Below, piece by piece: positions 10,340 to 21,232 of a stretch of 64,000 nucleotides of DNA. A program made the translations under genes and the position numbers. The notes beneath the pieces are model-generated. The model was not told the DNA's origin, ran no database searches, and was given only the letters and a program-made list of their open reading frames with translations. This DNA comes from Orientallactaga sibirica (taxonomy: Eukaryota > Chordata > Mammalia > Rodentia > Dipodidae). The DNA is taken from NCBI GenBank assembly GCA_036365145.1, contig JAEOAD010000018.1:10522501-10586500 (forward strand). Reading direction: 5' to 3'. Positions within the stretch are counted from its first letter, which is position 1. Each line of letters opens with the position of its first letter.

Positions 10340-12870
10340 TCCATTTCAGTTTCAGGTAAGCCATCTCCTTGGTCAGTGAGGTTGAATTGGACATTTCTGG
10401 CTGGTACCCAAATAGGTTTGGGTTGGTCCTCTGGGAAGACACAAGCAAATCCCCTCCCCCTTGTGAGGAGGGCTCAGGCCCTTTCCATTTTTCACCTAGG
10501 GGGTCTCACCATCATAAAAGGATGGAGGGTCCATTTTTGGTGTGTTCCAGTGAAGGGCAACAGGGGGGATGTTGGCAATTTTTGTATATGTTAAAAATAT
10601 TTAGAGTGGCCAGTGCCATGGACAGTTGGAGATTTAGTCGACAGTTATTAGTATGTTGTTTTTTAAGAGTCTGATGTGTTATTTCTATTATGCCTTGGCC
10701 CTGAGGGTTGTGTGGAATTCCTGTGTGATGTGTGATCCTCCATTATGCACATAATGTTTTGAATGAGGAGCTGATAAAAGCTGAGCCATTATCAGTTTTT
10801 ATTTGGTGAGGGATGCCCAGGATGGCAAAGGTGGGTAGCATATGGCATATCAACCTTTTTGTATTTTCTCCTGTCTGTGCTGTGGCCCACATGAAGTGGG
10901 AGGATGTATCCACCATTACAAATACATATTTTTAGCAACTGAATTGGGGGACATTGGGGACATCAATCTACCAGAGAGCATTAGCTTTAAGGCCTCTGGG
11001 GTTGGTGTCCATAGTCTGGAGAGCTGGTGTGGTGATTAATGAGGTGCAGGAGTGACAGGTTTTTAAGATATGTTGTAGCTGACTTTTAGGGATTTGGGGA
11101 AAGCATGATTGAAACCCTTTGAGGTTTACATGGGTATTACCATGGAATTTTACAGCTTCCTCAAGAATGGTTAAAATGGTATCTGTCAGGCTTCTGTGTG
11201 AGGCCACCTGATCTGCTATTGCATTTCCCTCTGAAAGGGGGCCAGGCAGGGGGCTATGGGACCTTATGTGTTGTACATATAGAGGGGCTTTTATCTTACA
11301 AATGAGGTTAGAAACTTTTATCCATAGTGGTGAAAGAGGGTTTTCATCCAGTCGGATATGTGAGCAAGCAAGCCAGGGGAGCAAGTTAACAACATATATA
11401 CTATCTGAGAAAAGATTGAAAGGGCCATCTTCCTCTAATAGTGCCAGATAAATGGCACATAATTCTTTGTATTGTGGGGATCTATCAGGAAGATCCCTGA
11501 AGCAAATGGTGGGAAGTTGATCCCCTGGGTGGTAGAGAATTACAGCTGCTCCCCTTCTTCCCCCATCTGTAAAAATGGGGGGGGGCCTCTGGGGATGGTT
11601 TTTCTTGAAAAAAGGCAGGGTGGGAGCCATTTTAAGAGGGGTATTGAAGGGATCCATTTTTCATTGGTTGTCAGTTTGACCAGGGAAGCTCAGTAGAATG
11701 ATTGCAAATTGAGAGTGATTCCTGAGTACCCATTGTATGTCAGGGGGGAGAGGGTTATGATAGTGTCAGGTTCTTTGCCCAAGGTCTGGAGCACCTGGTC
11801 TCTTCTGGTTCTAATCATGGTCACAAGGGCGTCAACCTCCGTTAATATGCATGAGGCTCCACCAATAGAGGTGTGGAGCAATTTTAGGACTCCTTGGGAT
11901 TGATGTAGTGCCTCCATAATGGTCAGGGAAGAGTTAAATATTGAAGTTGGATCAGCTTGTCTGGTGAGTATCTGGCAAGGGCCATATCAGAAAAGATGTT
12001 ATTAATCTTGGTTAATGCCTATTTTGCTTCTGGGCTTAGGCAGCAAGGGGAGGATGGATCCTTGTCACCTTTTAACATGTCGAATAGGGGCTGTAGATCG
12101 CTGGTAGGGATGGGGAGCCATGGCCAAAGCCAGTTGAGGTTTCCCAGAAAGCTCTGGAGTGAGGCTAGTGTGAGCTTTTGGGGGAAGGAAAGGGCGGGCT
12201 TTAGGGGCCAGGCAGAAGTAAGCAAGAGCCCCCTCCATTCCCAGAAATGTGGGATTCGTTGGACTTTATTTGGGGTGATTTTAAAGCTTGCCTCAGTGAG
12301 GGAAGGTAGCAACTGGTCTCTTAATTCTATTGGTGAAGTGGAGGAGTCTTTCCAAACAAGAATATCATCTGTGTAATAATAAATGTTAAGGCCTTGGTTT
12401 ACATGAGGCCTTAATGCTATAGCAATCTCTTCTTGGCATATGGTGGGACTGTTAGCCATGCTTTGAGGCAAGACCATCCATTCGAAATGTTTGGAAGGTC
12501 CCGAATTATTGATAGAGGGAACTGAGAATACAAAGCACTGTTGCTCCCTAGGGTGCAGAGGGATGGTAAAGAAGCAATACTTGATGTCAAGAGCAAGGAG
12601 GGGGGTATTGGTTGGTATGGCTGAGACAAGGGGAAGTCCCATTTTAAGGGTTCTTAATTACAAACACAGGAGTATTCCATGGACTTCAAGAAGGGTGGAA
12701 ATGGTTAAGTTGAAGTTGTTCTGTTACTAGCTGATTTAAGATTTCAAGTTTCTCCCTTGGTAGAGGCCATTGTTCAACCCAGACTGGCTCATTAGAGAGC
12801 CATTCTAGGCAGGGAGTTTCATATTTAACAGTGGCCTTTATGATTAGGGGTGACATTGGTGGAGATACTT
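10340..12870 (-). pseudogene. ERV pol remnant (reverse transcriptase, RNase H, integrase)
   Basis: Reverse transcriptase is open from 12642 to 12019, with the first catalytic Asp in LDIKYCFF and the active site reading YTDD (12364-12375) instead of YMDD/YVDD/YIDD. The fingers region upstream is damaged. RNase H is open from 11657 to 10968 with all four acidic residues in place (Asp31, Glu65, Asp85, Asp149 of that piece). It runs into the integrase zinc-binding His172, His176, Cys201 and Cys204. A TAG at about 10968 replaces a codon just before the first integrase Asp (10962-10964). The second Asp (10791-10793) and Glu (10683-10685) keep the D-X35-E spacing. The integrase tail is frameshifted. 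Confidence 0.92.
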
Positions 12871-13230
12871 CTCATAATCCTCTTTTTCAATGCACTTTCC
12901 TTCAATGTTGCTGGCAATAACTACATCTAGGGCTTCAAGAATATCTCTTCCTAGTAGGTTAGTTGTCACATGGGCCACTAGGGGTCTAATAAGGCCTGTA
13001 GTGCCATCTGGGTCCTTCCATTTGTAAGCCTCTTTGGTAACATATGCTTGTGAAGGACCTCCTATCAACATTAGTTGGGGTCCCGGGATCAACTCTCAGT
13101 GTTGAGGGACTTCAAATTGTTTCAGAATAGTTTTATTGGCTCCAGTGTCAATTAAACATTTAATTTTTTTCCTCCTATTTCTAGGGCTAATCTTGGTGGG
13201 CCCTTTCCAGGATACTTGTTACCCATTCTA
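12844..13230 (-). pseudogene. ERV protease remnant
   Basis: The aspartic protease active-site motif DTGA lies at 13138-13149, followed after an in-frame TGA by the conserved GRD-I/L-like C-terminal element near 12940-12950. It follows nucleocapsid by fewer than 60 codons, so no dUTPase domain fits between them. The protease would normally be made by frameshifting from gag; here the stop makes it inactive. Confidence 0.85.
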
Positions 13231-13248
13231 CTTTATGGGTCTTCCCTC

Positions 13249-14845
13249 TTATTGACAGGGCTGAGAGCTGCCCCTTTTGAAGTTTAAAGGCTCCAGGGGT
13301 TTGCCGCTTATACCACGAGTAGAATGACAATCCCTTTTCCCGTGAAATCCTCTGCAGCATCTATGGCAGACTGTTTTTGGAAGGGGGCCTCTGAATTCAA
13401 TGGGGAGGGGGCCTCTGGGACATTCCCCTTTTCAATGTCCATCCTCTCTGCAATTGAAACATTTTCCTTTAGTTTTTAGGGCTGCTGTGAAGGCCTGGGC
13501 TAAAGAGGCAGCCTTGTGTGAGGCAGTCCCAATATCCTGGGTGGCAACTATCCATTTATCATAATGTTCATCTTTGAGTCCTTGACAGGCTGCCCTGCAC
13601 TCAGAGGTCATTCCTTCCCATACAAAACTTTTGAGGAGGAGGTCCCTGGCAGTAGGGTCGGGGATTTTTCTTTCTAAATTGGTCCTTGTTTTTAAAATGA
13701 AACCAGAAAGCTTTTCTTAGGGTTTTTGGCGAAGAAACAGGAGGGAGGAGGTATTTTCTTGGGAATTGGAGGGCGGGGTCAGTCTATCCCAAGCCTGGAG
13801 GGCTCAAAGGCGGACCTGGTCAAAGATCCCTGGGGGTTGTCCTGCTTGTTCAACCCCCATGGAGAAATTGCCTTGTCCAAACATTTCATCAAAGCCTCAG
13901 GGGACATTTTGTTGATTTTGGTTTCTTTTTATCTGTTGGAGGCATTTGTCTTGGTAGAGAGCCTCCCATTGGTGAAATAAGGGGATAGACAGTGATGAGC
14001 GACAGATATCTCACCAGTCTTGGGGGTGTGTAAGAAAGCCCTGTAAACTCTGGAGCTGGGATTTAGTCCAAGGTGTGTGGATCCCATCCTCTCTGATTGC
14101 TATCCAGAGTTCCTTAAGATTATTGGCCTGATATGGATACCAGTCTAAGGGCTGAGCTCCAGTTGGTTGAAGATTAACAGGAAAGGCTGTGACTTCTTGA
14201 TTGTAAGCAGCCCTGTTGTTATCTCGAGTTTCACAGAGCTGTTGGGTGGAGGATCTCTGGGGAAAGCTCCAATTAGGGGAATTCATCATGTTAGGGTTTT
14301 TCTGTTCCAGTAGGAAGTGTTCGGGGGGTGGGGGGGCAGCCAGGATCAGGGGGTGGATATGGTGGTAGGGGCGGATAGAGAGGGGAGGCTGTGCTGTCTG
14401 GGGTGAGCTTTTTTTCAATTTTTTTTTTTGCTTTCTCTAAGGATATGAGTTCTTTTGCTTTCTGTAAGGAGCTGAGATCTTTTGCTTTCTCTAATGAGCT
14501 GAGATCTGCCACTGGGCAGTCCTCAGCACTGTCCTCATCAGAGTCATTGTCTGAATGGATGCAGAAGCATTTTTTGAGGGGCTTATATACATTGTGTAAT
14601 GGCTGCAATAATGTGAAGAAAAGAGAGGGAAGGGGTTCCCCTCTTGGATTTCCTGTCTTCTGGCTAGATATACTGTACAGGTCCCTGTGTCTGGGTCATA
14701 GAGGTCCCCAGAAACCATGCAAGGTGCTATTTGAAGAACTTCTTCCCAAAATGAATTGGCCTCTTTCTGAGAGAGTTTTATGCCCCAAACTTAAGGAGCA
14801 CCCTTAATCCTCTGATCTGGGGTTCCTTTTGATGGGAGGTAGCAT
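13249..14845 (-). pseudogene. ERV gag remnant (matrix, capsid N-terminus, nucleocapsid)
   Basis: Three overlapping open pieces in different frames (up to 14718, 14608 and 14418, going down) give a betaretroviral matrix region, an acidic and lysine-rich linker with a three-fold 9-residue repeat, a proline-rich stretch and the start of capsid. The capsid remainder is broken. Two nucleocapsid zinc knuckles of the C-X2-C-X4-H-X4-C form are readable: 13420-13461, interrupted by a TGA directly after its histidine, and 13327-13368, intact. The frame closes at a TAA at 13249-13251. The start codon was not resolved, so the 14845 edge is approximate. Confidence 0.85.
14426..14506 (-). repeat. 27-bp x3 repeat inside the gag remnant
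   Basis: Three in-frame units encode variants of DLSSLEKAK (charged, heptad-like). The DNA copies differ by several bases, so the triplication is not recent. Confidence 0.8.
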
Positions 14846-15207
14846 TTCCCATGATAGAAGAAAGACCAGAAACACCAAGACCAGAGGGCAACGTTCCTGA
14901 AGCACTGTGGCACCATGGGGTATCCCCCAAAGGTCCAGACTCAAGTCTGTCCCCAAGTTCAAGAGTCCAGTGACCACCCTAAGGCTTTTACTGGTTGATG
15001 CATTACCAGTTTGTTGATCATGAAGAGAAATAGAAGGTTGTTTCCAATGCCCAAGCAGGATGTCTGGGTTCTAATAGTGAGCTAGGGGCCTTCAATCAAT
15101 ACTGGAGTACAGCCTCTGCCAAATGACGTCAATTGCCCTTTCACCTTCATTGATCCCACCCAATGGCACGAACTGAAACCAAAGAAGGAAAAGGAGAAAA
15201 TAGCTTC

Positions 15208-15313
15208 CCTATGATGGAGGAGAGATCCACCTCTCTCTGATGGAGAAAGGAGAAACCTCTCTCTGATGAAGAGAAGAGCCTGCCTTCCTCTGATGGAGGA
15301 AGGAGAAACCAAA
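15208..15313 (-). repeat. Imperfect tandem repeat in the ERV leader
   Basis: Four degenerate units of about 26-28 bp, each built around CTCTGATGGAG and a GGAGAAACC-like end on the + strand, lie between the primer site and gag. They explain the open frame across this part, which is not a gene. Confidence 0.7.
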
Positions 15314-15414
15314 ACTTTCCAGCCCTCAATGGAGAGGTGACCACAGGGAGCAGTTAACCTCAGGGTATGGATGTCCCTCGAGGGACACTCACCTATTAAA
15401 CACACATCCAGAGA

Positions 15415-15433
15415 GCTCCACATTTGGGCACCA
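15415..15433 (-). promoter_or_regulatory. Primer binding site, lysine-tRNA type
   Basis: Two bases inside the 5' LTR edge the minus strand reads TGGTGCCCAAATGTGGAGC. This matches the 3' end complement of tRNA-Lys(1,2) except for a few changes and one extra A. Betaretroviruses of the MMTV/HML type use lysine tRNA, which agrees with the coding remnants. Confidence 0.8.
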
Positions 15434-15435
15434 GC

Positions 15436-16074
15436 TGTAGGTCCTTGCTGTTCCTGGGGTTCATTGGCCACTGATGTCCCTGGCACAGGAGGAGCTGAGG
15501 GGGGCAGGGTCTTGGAGCGGGTGAGTGCGGCAGGCAATGAACCATCCAGGAGATGATCTGATGGATAGCTCTGTCTCATTTATTCAAAAGGAGGGTGGGT
15601 TTATAAACACTTGGGAAAGATTGAGAAGGCACATATAGACTATAAGGTGATTGGATACATAGGTTTATGGGCAGAAGTTGTGAGGGAGAAGCTGCAAGGG
15701 AGATAACAGAAGTGGTGAGAAACGCTATGTGACTTCAGCCACAGATTGGATGGCTACAGCTTCAGGGAGACTGTTTACTACCGTATAAGGGTCTCTTGGG
15801 CAGCTGGACACAAGCTCAGGAACTGTGGGGGGTGCAAAACCTGACTATGGAATGCTCAGGTGCTTTGGGGATGAGGGGAGGGCCCTCCAGTTCTGCCTTT
15901 TCTGGGTGGAGATGGGGCACACTATGACCTTGAGAAGGGAGGGCCAGCTCCATCGCCAGAGTGGTTTCCCAATTATAAGGCTGGCTGCAAGCCCACAGCT
16001 CAAAGTCCCTGGCAGTGTCCAACAACCCAGGCCAGCTTCCTCACAGTCCCAGCTGTATTTAGCAATGCCCAACA
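15436..16074 (-). repeat. 5' LTR of the class II ERV
   Basis: A 639-bp copy paired with 8163-8768. Read on the minus strand it holds a TATA-like TTTATAAA (15600-15607 on the + strand) and an AATAAA (complement of 15579-15584) just downstream, the normal order for a retroviral promoter and polyadenylation signal. It lacks a ~25-bp segment present in the other LTR after 8395 and carries extra sequence around 15860-15900. Confidence 0.92.
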
Positions 16075-16080
16075 GATCTC

Positions 16081-16915
16081 CACAGTATTACAGTATCTGT
16101 AACATAAAACATGTTCTCAAACCAAAAGTGATACCAGCTTGGATTAAAGGGGGCATAAGCATAGTTATTCAAGAGACTTTCTGATTTGTATGCCCACACT
16201 TCTTAGCCAAAGAGTAGTAGAGTCTTCTCTCTAGAGTCTATTGGTTTCCTATTGATCCATCTGACTTGGTCCCCAGTACTAGTTTGAGTTCTCTCCCACT
16301 TAGCAGATCGCACATCCAATCTGAGAATAGTTAGCTACCTTCCTAAGCTATGCGCCACTGTTACACCATGTGTCCTTCTTGCCCCGCTGGTTAATTTTGT
16401 ATCTTGCAGGTTCTTCTACTCATTCACACTGCTGGAAACCATTTTCCCCCAGCAGCTCCCATAGCACTTTTCAGCAGCATGAAGGTTAGCCAGGCAGGAA
16501 CTAGTTTCCCTCTCAGTTCCAGCATGGTATTTCAATGTCTGTTAACACAGGTTGTGGTGTCTTCCACAATGGAGTCTTAACCTTGTATCTCTGGCAGGTA
16601 AACAAGTGCTTTGGCAATGACCTGCACTACTTAGAAAACTTCATGTGTCTCCCAGACTAAAAGCTCCCTGTGGAGAGAGGGTAACCCAATTCTAGTGGTG
16701 GGATTTACAATCCAGAGTCTGTGGTTTTAGTGTTAATCTTTCTCCATCTTTTACAGAGCACTTCTGTCTGGGTCTTCTGTCCCCTTATTGAGGGTTATAT
16801 TTTGTAGAATGCTATACAGGAGGGGGGTTTCTATTGTACTGATTCATGTTGTCATTAATTTTGTATAATTCCCCCATCATCCCTTTCTCCTACCCATCTC
16901 CCCCTCAAATACCCC
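16081..16915 (-). mobile_element. L1 3' UTR fragment, right of the ERV
   Basis: Collinear antisense similarity over several hundred bases to 24300-24800 (for example AACCAAAAGTGA...CAGCTTGGATTAAAG and GAGTTCTCTCCCA blocks). Together with 7740-8162 it shows that the ERV landed in an existing L1 3' UTR. Confidence 0.75.
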
Positions 16916-17265
16916 TGTAGTAGCTTGAATGTATGTCCCCCATAAACTCACTCAGGTTCTTTATTAAAATTGAGCTTACAGCTTTAGCCCCTAGCATAGT
17001 AGACAGACTCCTGCCACAGGGGTGGGGGTGTCAATGTGTCAATGGGGGCAAATCTGCCTAAAGATATGCAGAGAAGTTTTGAGCTCTGGCTGTGCTTGCT
17101 GGTGTTGCTGGCTGCTTTGTGGTGTCTCTCTGCTTGGATTTATGACAGGGAGCCAGCTTCTTCCATTTGATGGAACGTCCCCTGGATTTCCAAGCTTGAA
17201 ATAATTCCCTTCCTCCCAAATACTATCTGGTTTGGATGTCCATGCTTGTCCATACTTGACTTGTT
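16916..17265 (+). mobile_element. ERVL-MaLR solo LTR
   Basis: Starts TGTAGTAGCTTGAATG with a GTCCCCCATAAACTC block and an U5-like end near CTTCCTCCCAAATAC. It belongs to the same family as 23388-23775, 52822-53166 and 63381-63738. The right boundary is approximate. Confidence 0.7.
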
Positions 17266-17440
17266 TGTCAAGAAACCCCTACTCCCCTTCCTCCATATTT
17301 CCCTGAAAAACTTTCTTTGATGATCATACACTCAAACTAAAATATGAAGAATTCCCTGTGATCATTTTTCCTGGGTTTGTAGAGCACAAAAAGTAGGTAC
17401 TGAAGTAAAGGGCAGCATGTGTATTATGTAACAATATGGA

Positions 17441-17810
17441 GCTGGGGAGATAGCGCAGTGGTAATGAGCAAGTGCTCTGCAAGCATAAGGAACTTAGTTT
17501 GATACCTAGCACCCACATAAAATGCCAGATATGGCCACATATGCCTGTATCCTACCCCTGAGGAAAGGTAGAGGCAGGAGAATTCCTGAGTCTCCCTGAC
17601 TATGTGAGTTCCAGGTTCAGCAAGTGATTTCTTCCCAAGGAAATAAATCAGAATATGATACTGGGCAATACCCAACATCCACTTCTGGCCTCCATACCTG
17701 TATGCATGGGGTGCCTGCATATGTATGTGAACATACCATATACACATATTACACACAAAATAGCTTTGTACTAATAATATTAGAAATAACACACACACAC
17801 ATACACACTG
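17441..17810 (+). mobile_element. B4 SINE, diverged
   Basis: Head GCTGGGGAGATAGCGCAGTG, middle GAGGCAGGAGAATTCCTGAG, and a CATACCTGTATGCATGGGG tail ending in an AC run. Confidence 0.7.
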
Positions 17811-18732
17811 GTTTAGGCATTTTTAAATTTTCAACTGATGGAAAAGAACACCAGGCATCCAGAGGAGTGATGCTCAGAGTCCTTCACCCATGGCTGGACA
17901 ATGATGATTCTGATTTAAGGTCAGAGGTCTTTCTTCATCAGCTGCCATGAAGACGTGTCAATGGGAAAACAGGAATGGAGAGACCACTTCTTTGGACTCC
18001 AGGACAATGTCCCATTCCTTTTGTCCATATGTGATGGACCAGTCTGTGATGTTCTGATGCTCAGCACAGTGAATCTTTGCTGGATCTCTCAGCCCTCCCC
18101 ATGATGTTCGGGTTGGAAGGAGGTGTTTATATAAGAGAGCACCTGCTGCTAAGTCCCTGCCTTTGTTGGATCTCAGGCAGCTCTTGATACTGCCTAGCTC
18201 CTAACCACAGCCCTCATTGCCAGGATAACCCACATGCTTGCAGAAGAAATCAAACAGGGAATATGGGCCTCTCACTTCACTGGGCAGACAACAAAAAACA
18301 TTGAACAGTTGACTGGATGTGACATGTCTGAAAAGAAGTGTGCTTACTAGGTTTTCCTATTAACAATACATGAAATACATCTGTATTAATAACACTATAA
18401 TTAGGTATAATTGCCACAATGACAAGACTAGTAACACACCTGAGACTGCGCATCTTCCATCAGCTGGCATATGTGACCATTTTCCATGAATGACCTTGAG
18501 TCATCTTCAAGAAAAAGGGAGGAGCTAAACAGTGTCTTGGCCCTAGTTTTAAGCTAAGGGCCTTCCAAAAAGTCTGCGTGTCAGTGCTGAATGCATCAGT
18601 GCACGCCTGCAGGACTTCAGTGTGAAATCTATCCCTGCATAACTACGTGAGTTCAGTGTCAAATCATCACTGCTCACCTGCCTGATTTTGTGCACTTTCA
18701 TTCATAAGCCTGTTTTCAAATTTGCAGTAAGA
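17811..18732. other. Non-coding stretch
   Basis: Unique-looking sequence; I recognise no gene, exon or repeat. Confidence 0.5.
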
Positions 18733-18896
18733 GCCGGGCATGGTAGCGCAAGCCTTTAATTCCAGCACTTGGGAGGCAGAGGTAGGAGGATCGCCGAGAG
18801 TTCGAGGCCACCCTGAGACTACATAGTTAATTCCAGGTCAGCCTGGACCAGAGTGAAACCCTACCTTGCAAAAACCAAAAAAAAAAAAAAAAAATT
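18733..18896 (+). mobile_element. B1 (7SL-derived) SINE
   Basis: Head GCCGGGCATGG, pol III box-like GAGTTCGAGGCC region and A-tail. It is flanked by a 15-bp target duplication, AAATTTGCAGTAAGA. Confidence 0.9.
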
Positions 18897-18976
18897 TGCA
18901 GTAAGAAGATGACAATAAGACATACTTTTCTAAATGTTCAGAATTTGCTGTGGCTAACATACAAAACGCGCTTAAT

Positions 18977-19600
18977 GGGGCTAGGGAGGTGGCTCAGTTG
19001 GTAAAGTGCTTTCGATATGAGCATGAGGCTGTAAGTTCAGATCCCAGCACCTATGCTCAAAAGTCCTGCCATGGCTCAGGGAACATTGCAGAAGAGGGCA
19101 AGGAAAGATTGTAAGAGCCACAGAGTGGATAGGAGTACCCTGAAACACAGTCTCCCCTCCCCCTCTACCCCATTGAGACTGAGACCTCCATGCCCCACAG
19201 TGGAGACCATGACACCATGAGGGAGGGCCCCCAGAATGGTAGTGGCTGGGCTAGGGGATGGAAGTGTATAATATATTATTATATACAGTAAAATTTTTAA
19301 AAATAAATTATTCATGGGAATACATGTAATCTCAGTGTTAAAGGTGGAGACAGAAAGATCCCAAGGGCTTGCGAGCTAACCTGCCTGACTGAACAGTGAA
19401 CTCTGGGTTCAGTATGAAAGCTTGTCTCAAAAGGTAAGGTGGAGAGCTGCTGGGGAAGACACCTGACATCAACTTCTAGCCTCGACATGCGAGTGCTCAC
19501 ATGTACATGCATATCATCATACACATGCACTCACACATATGTGAACTCGAATCCACATGCACACACACCACATGTGCATACCCATAATTGGACATCATTA
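18977..19600 (+). mobile_element. B4 SINE interrupted by a short L1 3'-end insertion
   Basis: The tRNA-like head (about 18977-19062) and the B1-like and CA-rich remainder (about 19316-19600) belong to one B4 element. Between them, about 19063-19315 matches the last 250 bases of the L1 3' UTR at 25070-25310, ending in an AATAAATTA tail. Confidence 0.65.
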
Positions 19601-20364
19601 AACGCTGCCTTCAAATTAGGAGTCCTAATCAACAGTGTAGACTACTAGCCCTTGAAGACTTTCAGGCTTGTAGCTGCATTCCTTCCTTCCTCCTTGTCTT
19701 GTTCCACTGGTGAATGTCCCAGGAGACCAGATGTGGGCATTGCAGTGACCATACCTATGCACCACAGGAGGAGGAGGAGTCCCTTGCCTGATGGAAGTGC
19801 CCACTGACTTCTGGCTGCTATTGTACTCCTAGAATCCAAAAGTAACGTAGGTCTCACCATTCCTCCCAATGCCCCCCACGTACTGGAAAATAATCCCTCT
19901 TCCCATTTGCACCTTCTGTTTCCCTTACGTTAGCTTCCTGACCAAGTCCTACATAATAAAAGACCTCGAAACCAATCCCTTTTTTATTTTCACCAAGCTG
20001 AAGGTTATTGCTAGCTGACTGCCAGAAGCTACCTACTTTCTGACCTGGCTAGAGGTAAGATTCCAGGTCCCTCTTTCAACATTGGCTTCATTCATTTCCT
20101 TCATTGAAGGGCACTGCCCAAAGGTACCAGTTGAAAGCCAGACTTGCCCTGCTGGACTCAGAGGCACCCCCTCATTTCTTTTGCGCCTCACCCTGCGTTA
20201 GCTCACTGGGCCCTGGCCAGAATGAAAATCCCAGAAGCGTTTCTTGGCTGCTCCGGCTCCACTCACAGCCTAGCTGGATGTGTAGGAGGAGCAATTATTG
20301 GGGAAACTTTGGACATTGGGTTGTTCCACTTGAAACTCCAGCCTTCACCTCTCTGTTCCAACAA
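19601..20364. other. Non-coding stretch
   Basis: Includes a moderately GC-rich block at 20100-20350 with overlapping short open frames but no domain or splice pattern that I trust. Confidence 0.5.
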
Positions 20365-20460
20365 TTAACCAGCTGCAAGCCGTAGGACCAGTTTCTTACC
20401 CTCCTCAAGCTGTAGTTTATGTAGCTGTGCAGAGGGAACAGTCATACTGATTCACTACAT
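20365..20460 (+). mobile_element. MIR fragment
   Basis: CCAGCTGCAAGCCGTAGGAC then TTTCTTACCCTCCTCAAGC follows the MIR core order. Confidence 0.5.
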
Positions 20461-20604
20461 GGTCGCCCATCATCTGTGCACTGATGAGCAAGCCCTTATT
20501 CCTTGTCCCCATGGAGCTAGGATGTGCACACTGACTGGTGCTTTTGAATGTAATGTCACCATAGCCGCAGGTGTACGTGATTATGTTTCCTACTTAGTTC
20601 CCAC

Positions 20605-20874
20605 CTAGTAGAGTGTTTGAGAGCTAGAGCCCTGCTGGAGGAAGTATGGCCCTGGGGGCAATCCTTGGGGTTGAGCTCAGCTCTGTGTGTGTTCAGCATC
20701 ATGCTTCCTGATGCTGGCTTTCTTCTCTCTACTATGCATATACGGTAAAGTGAGGCAGCTTCTTCCACCATGATGAAGTTTTCCATGGAACCATAAGCCT
20801 GAAATAAACCCTTTCCTCCCATAAGCTTCTTTTGGTCAGCTATTTGTCCCAACAATGAGAAGGTAGCTATAACA
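20605..20874 (+). mobile_element. ERVL-MaLR LTR, 5' truncated
   Basis: Shows the characteristic 3' part: CTTCTTCCACCATGATGAAG, an ATAAACCCTTTCCTCCC polyadenylation region and an AACAATGAGAAGGTAGCTA-type end. Confidence 0.7.
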
Positions 20875-21086
20875 CTGACCTCAACCTGCTTTTAGGAAAA
20901 CAAAACCAATGTCAGGTCTGGCTTGCTAGCAAAGGTCCTGGGTACAGTACCTAGCACATAGTAAGCATTAAACACAAATTAACTGCCACTTTTATTTTCA
21001 ACATTATTACAATACACATCATCATTGAGAATGATTTTATTCATTTAGAATCTAAGTGAAATTTCAAACAATCAAAATTTTTTTTC

Positions 21087-21232
21087 AGCGGGGCGTGGTG
21101 GTGCATGCCTTTAATCCCAGCACTTGGGAGGCAGAGGTAGGAGGATCACCATGAGTTTGAGTCCACCCTAGAATACAGAGTGAATTCCAGGTCAGTCTGG
21201 GCTATAGTGAAACCCTACGTTGAAAAAAAAAT
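21087..21232 (+). mobile_element. B1 SINE
   Basis: GGGGCGTGGTGGTGCATGCC head and CAGTCTGGGCTATAG end with A-tail; flanked by ATTTTTTTTCA-like repeats. Confidence 0.85.

Larger units (their letters stand above)
8163..16074 (-). mobile_element. Class II (betaretrovirus-like) endogenous retrovirus, full-length but degraded
   Basis: A complete proviral layout is read on the minus strand: 5' LTR (15436-16074), primer binding site, gag, pro, pol, env, polypurine tract, 3' LTR (8163-8768). Both LTRs begin TG and end CA. They are flanked by GATATC (8157-8162) and GATCTC (16075-16080), a 6-bp target duplication with one change, the size usual for class II elements. All coding regions are broken by stops and frameshifts, so it is a relic. 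By hand alignment the first ~235 LTR positions differ at roughly 13-15 percent plus indels, so the insertion is old. It sits inside a minus-strand L1 3' UTR, which resumes on both sides. Confidence 0.93.

Noticed and set aside
10968..11657. A 229-codon frame as an independent domesticated retroviral gene
   Set aside because: RNase H and integrase residues are intact, but it starts mid-domain, ends at a stop before the integrase core and has no own promoter; best read as a surviving piece of pol.
20104..20385. 93-codon open frame in a GC-richer block
   Set aside because: No recognisable domain and no splice or core promoter signals; ends in a MIR fragment.
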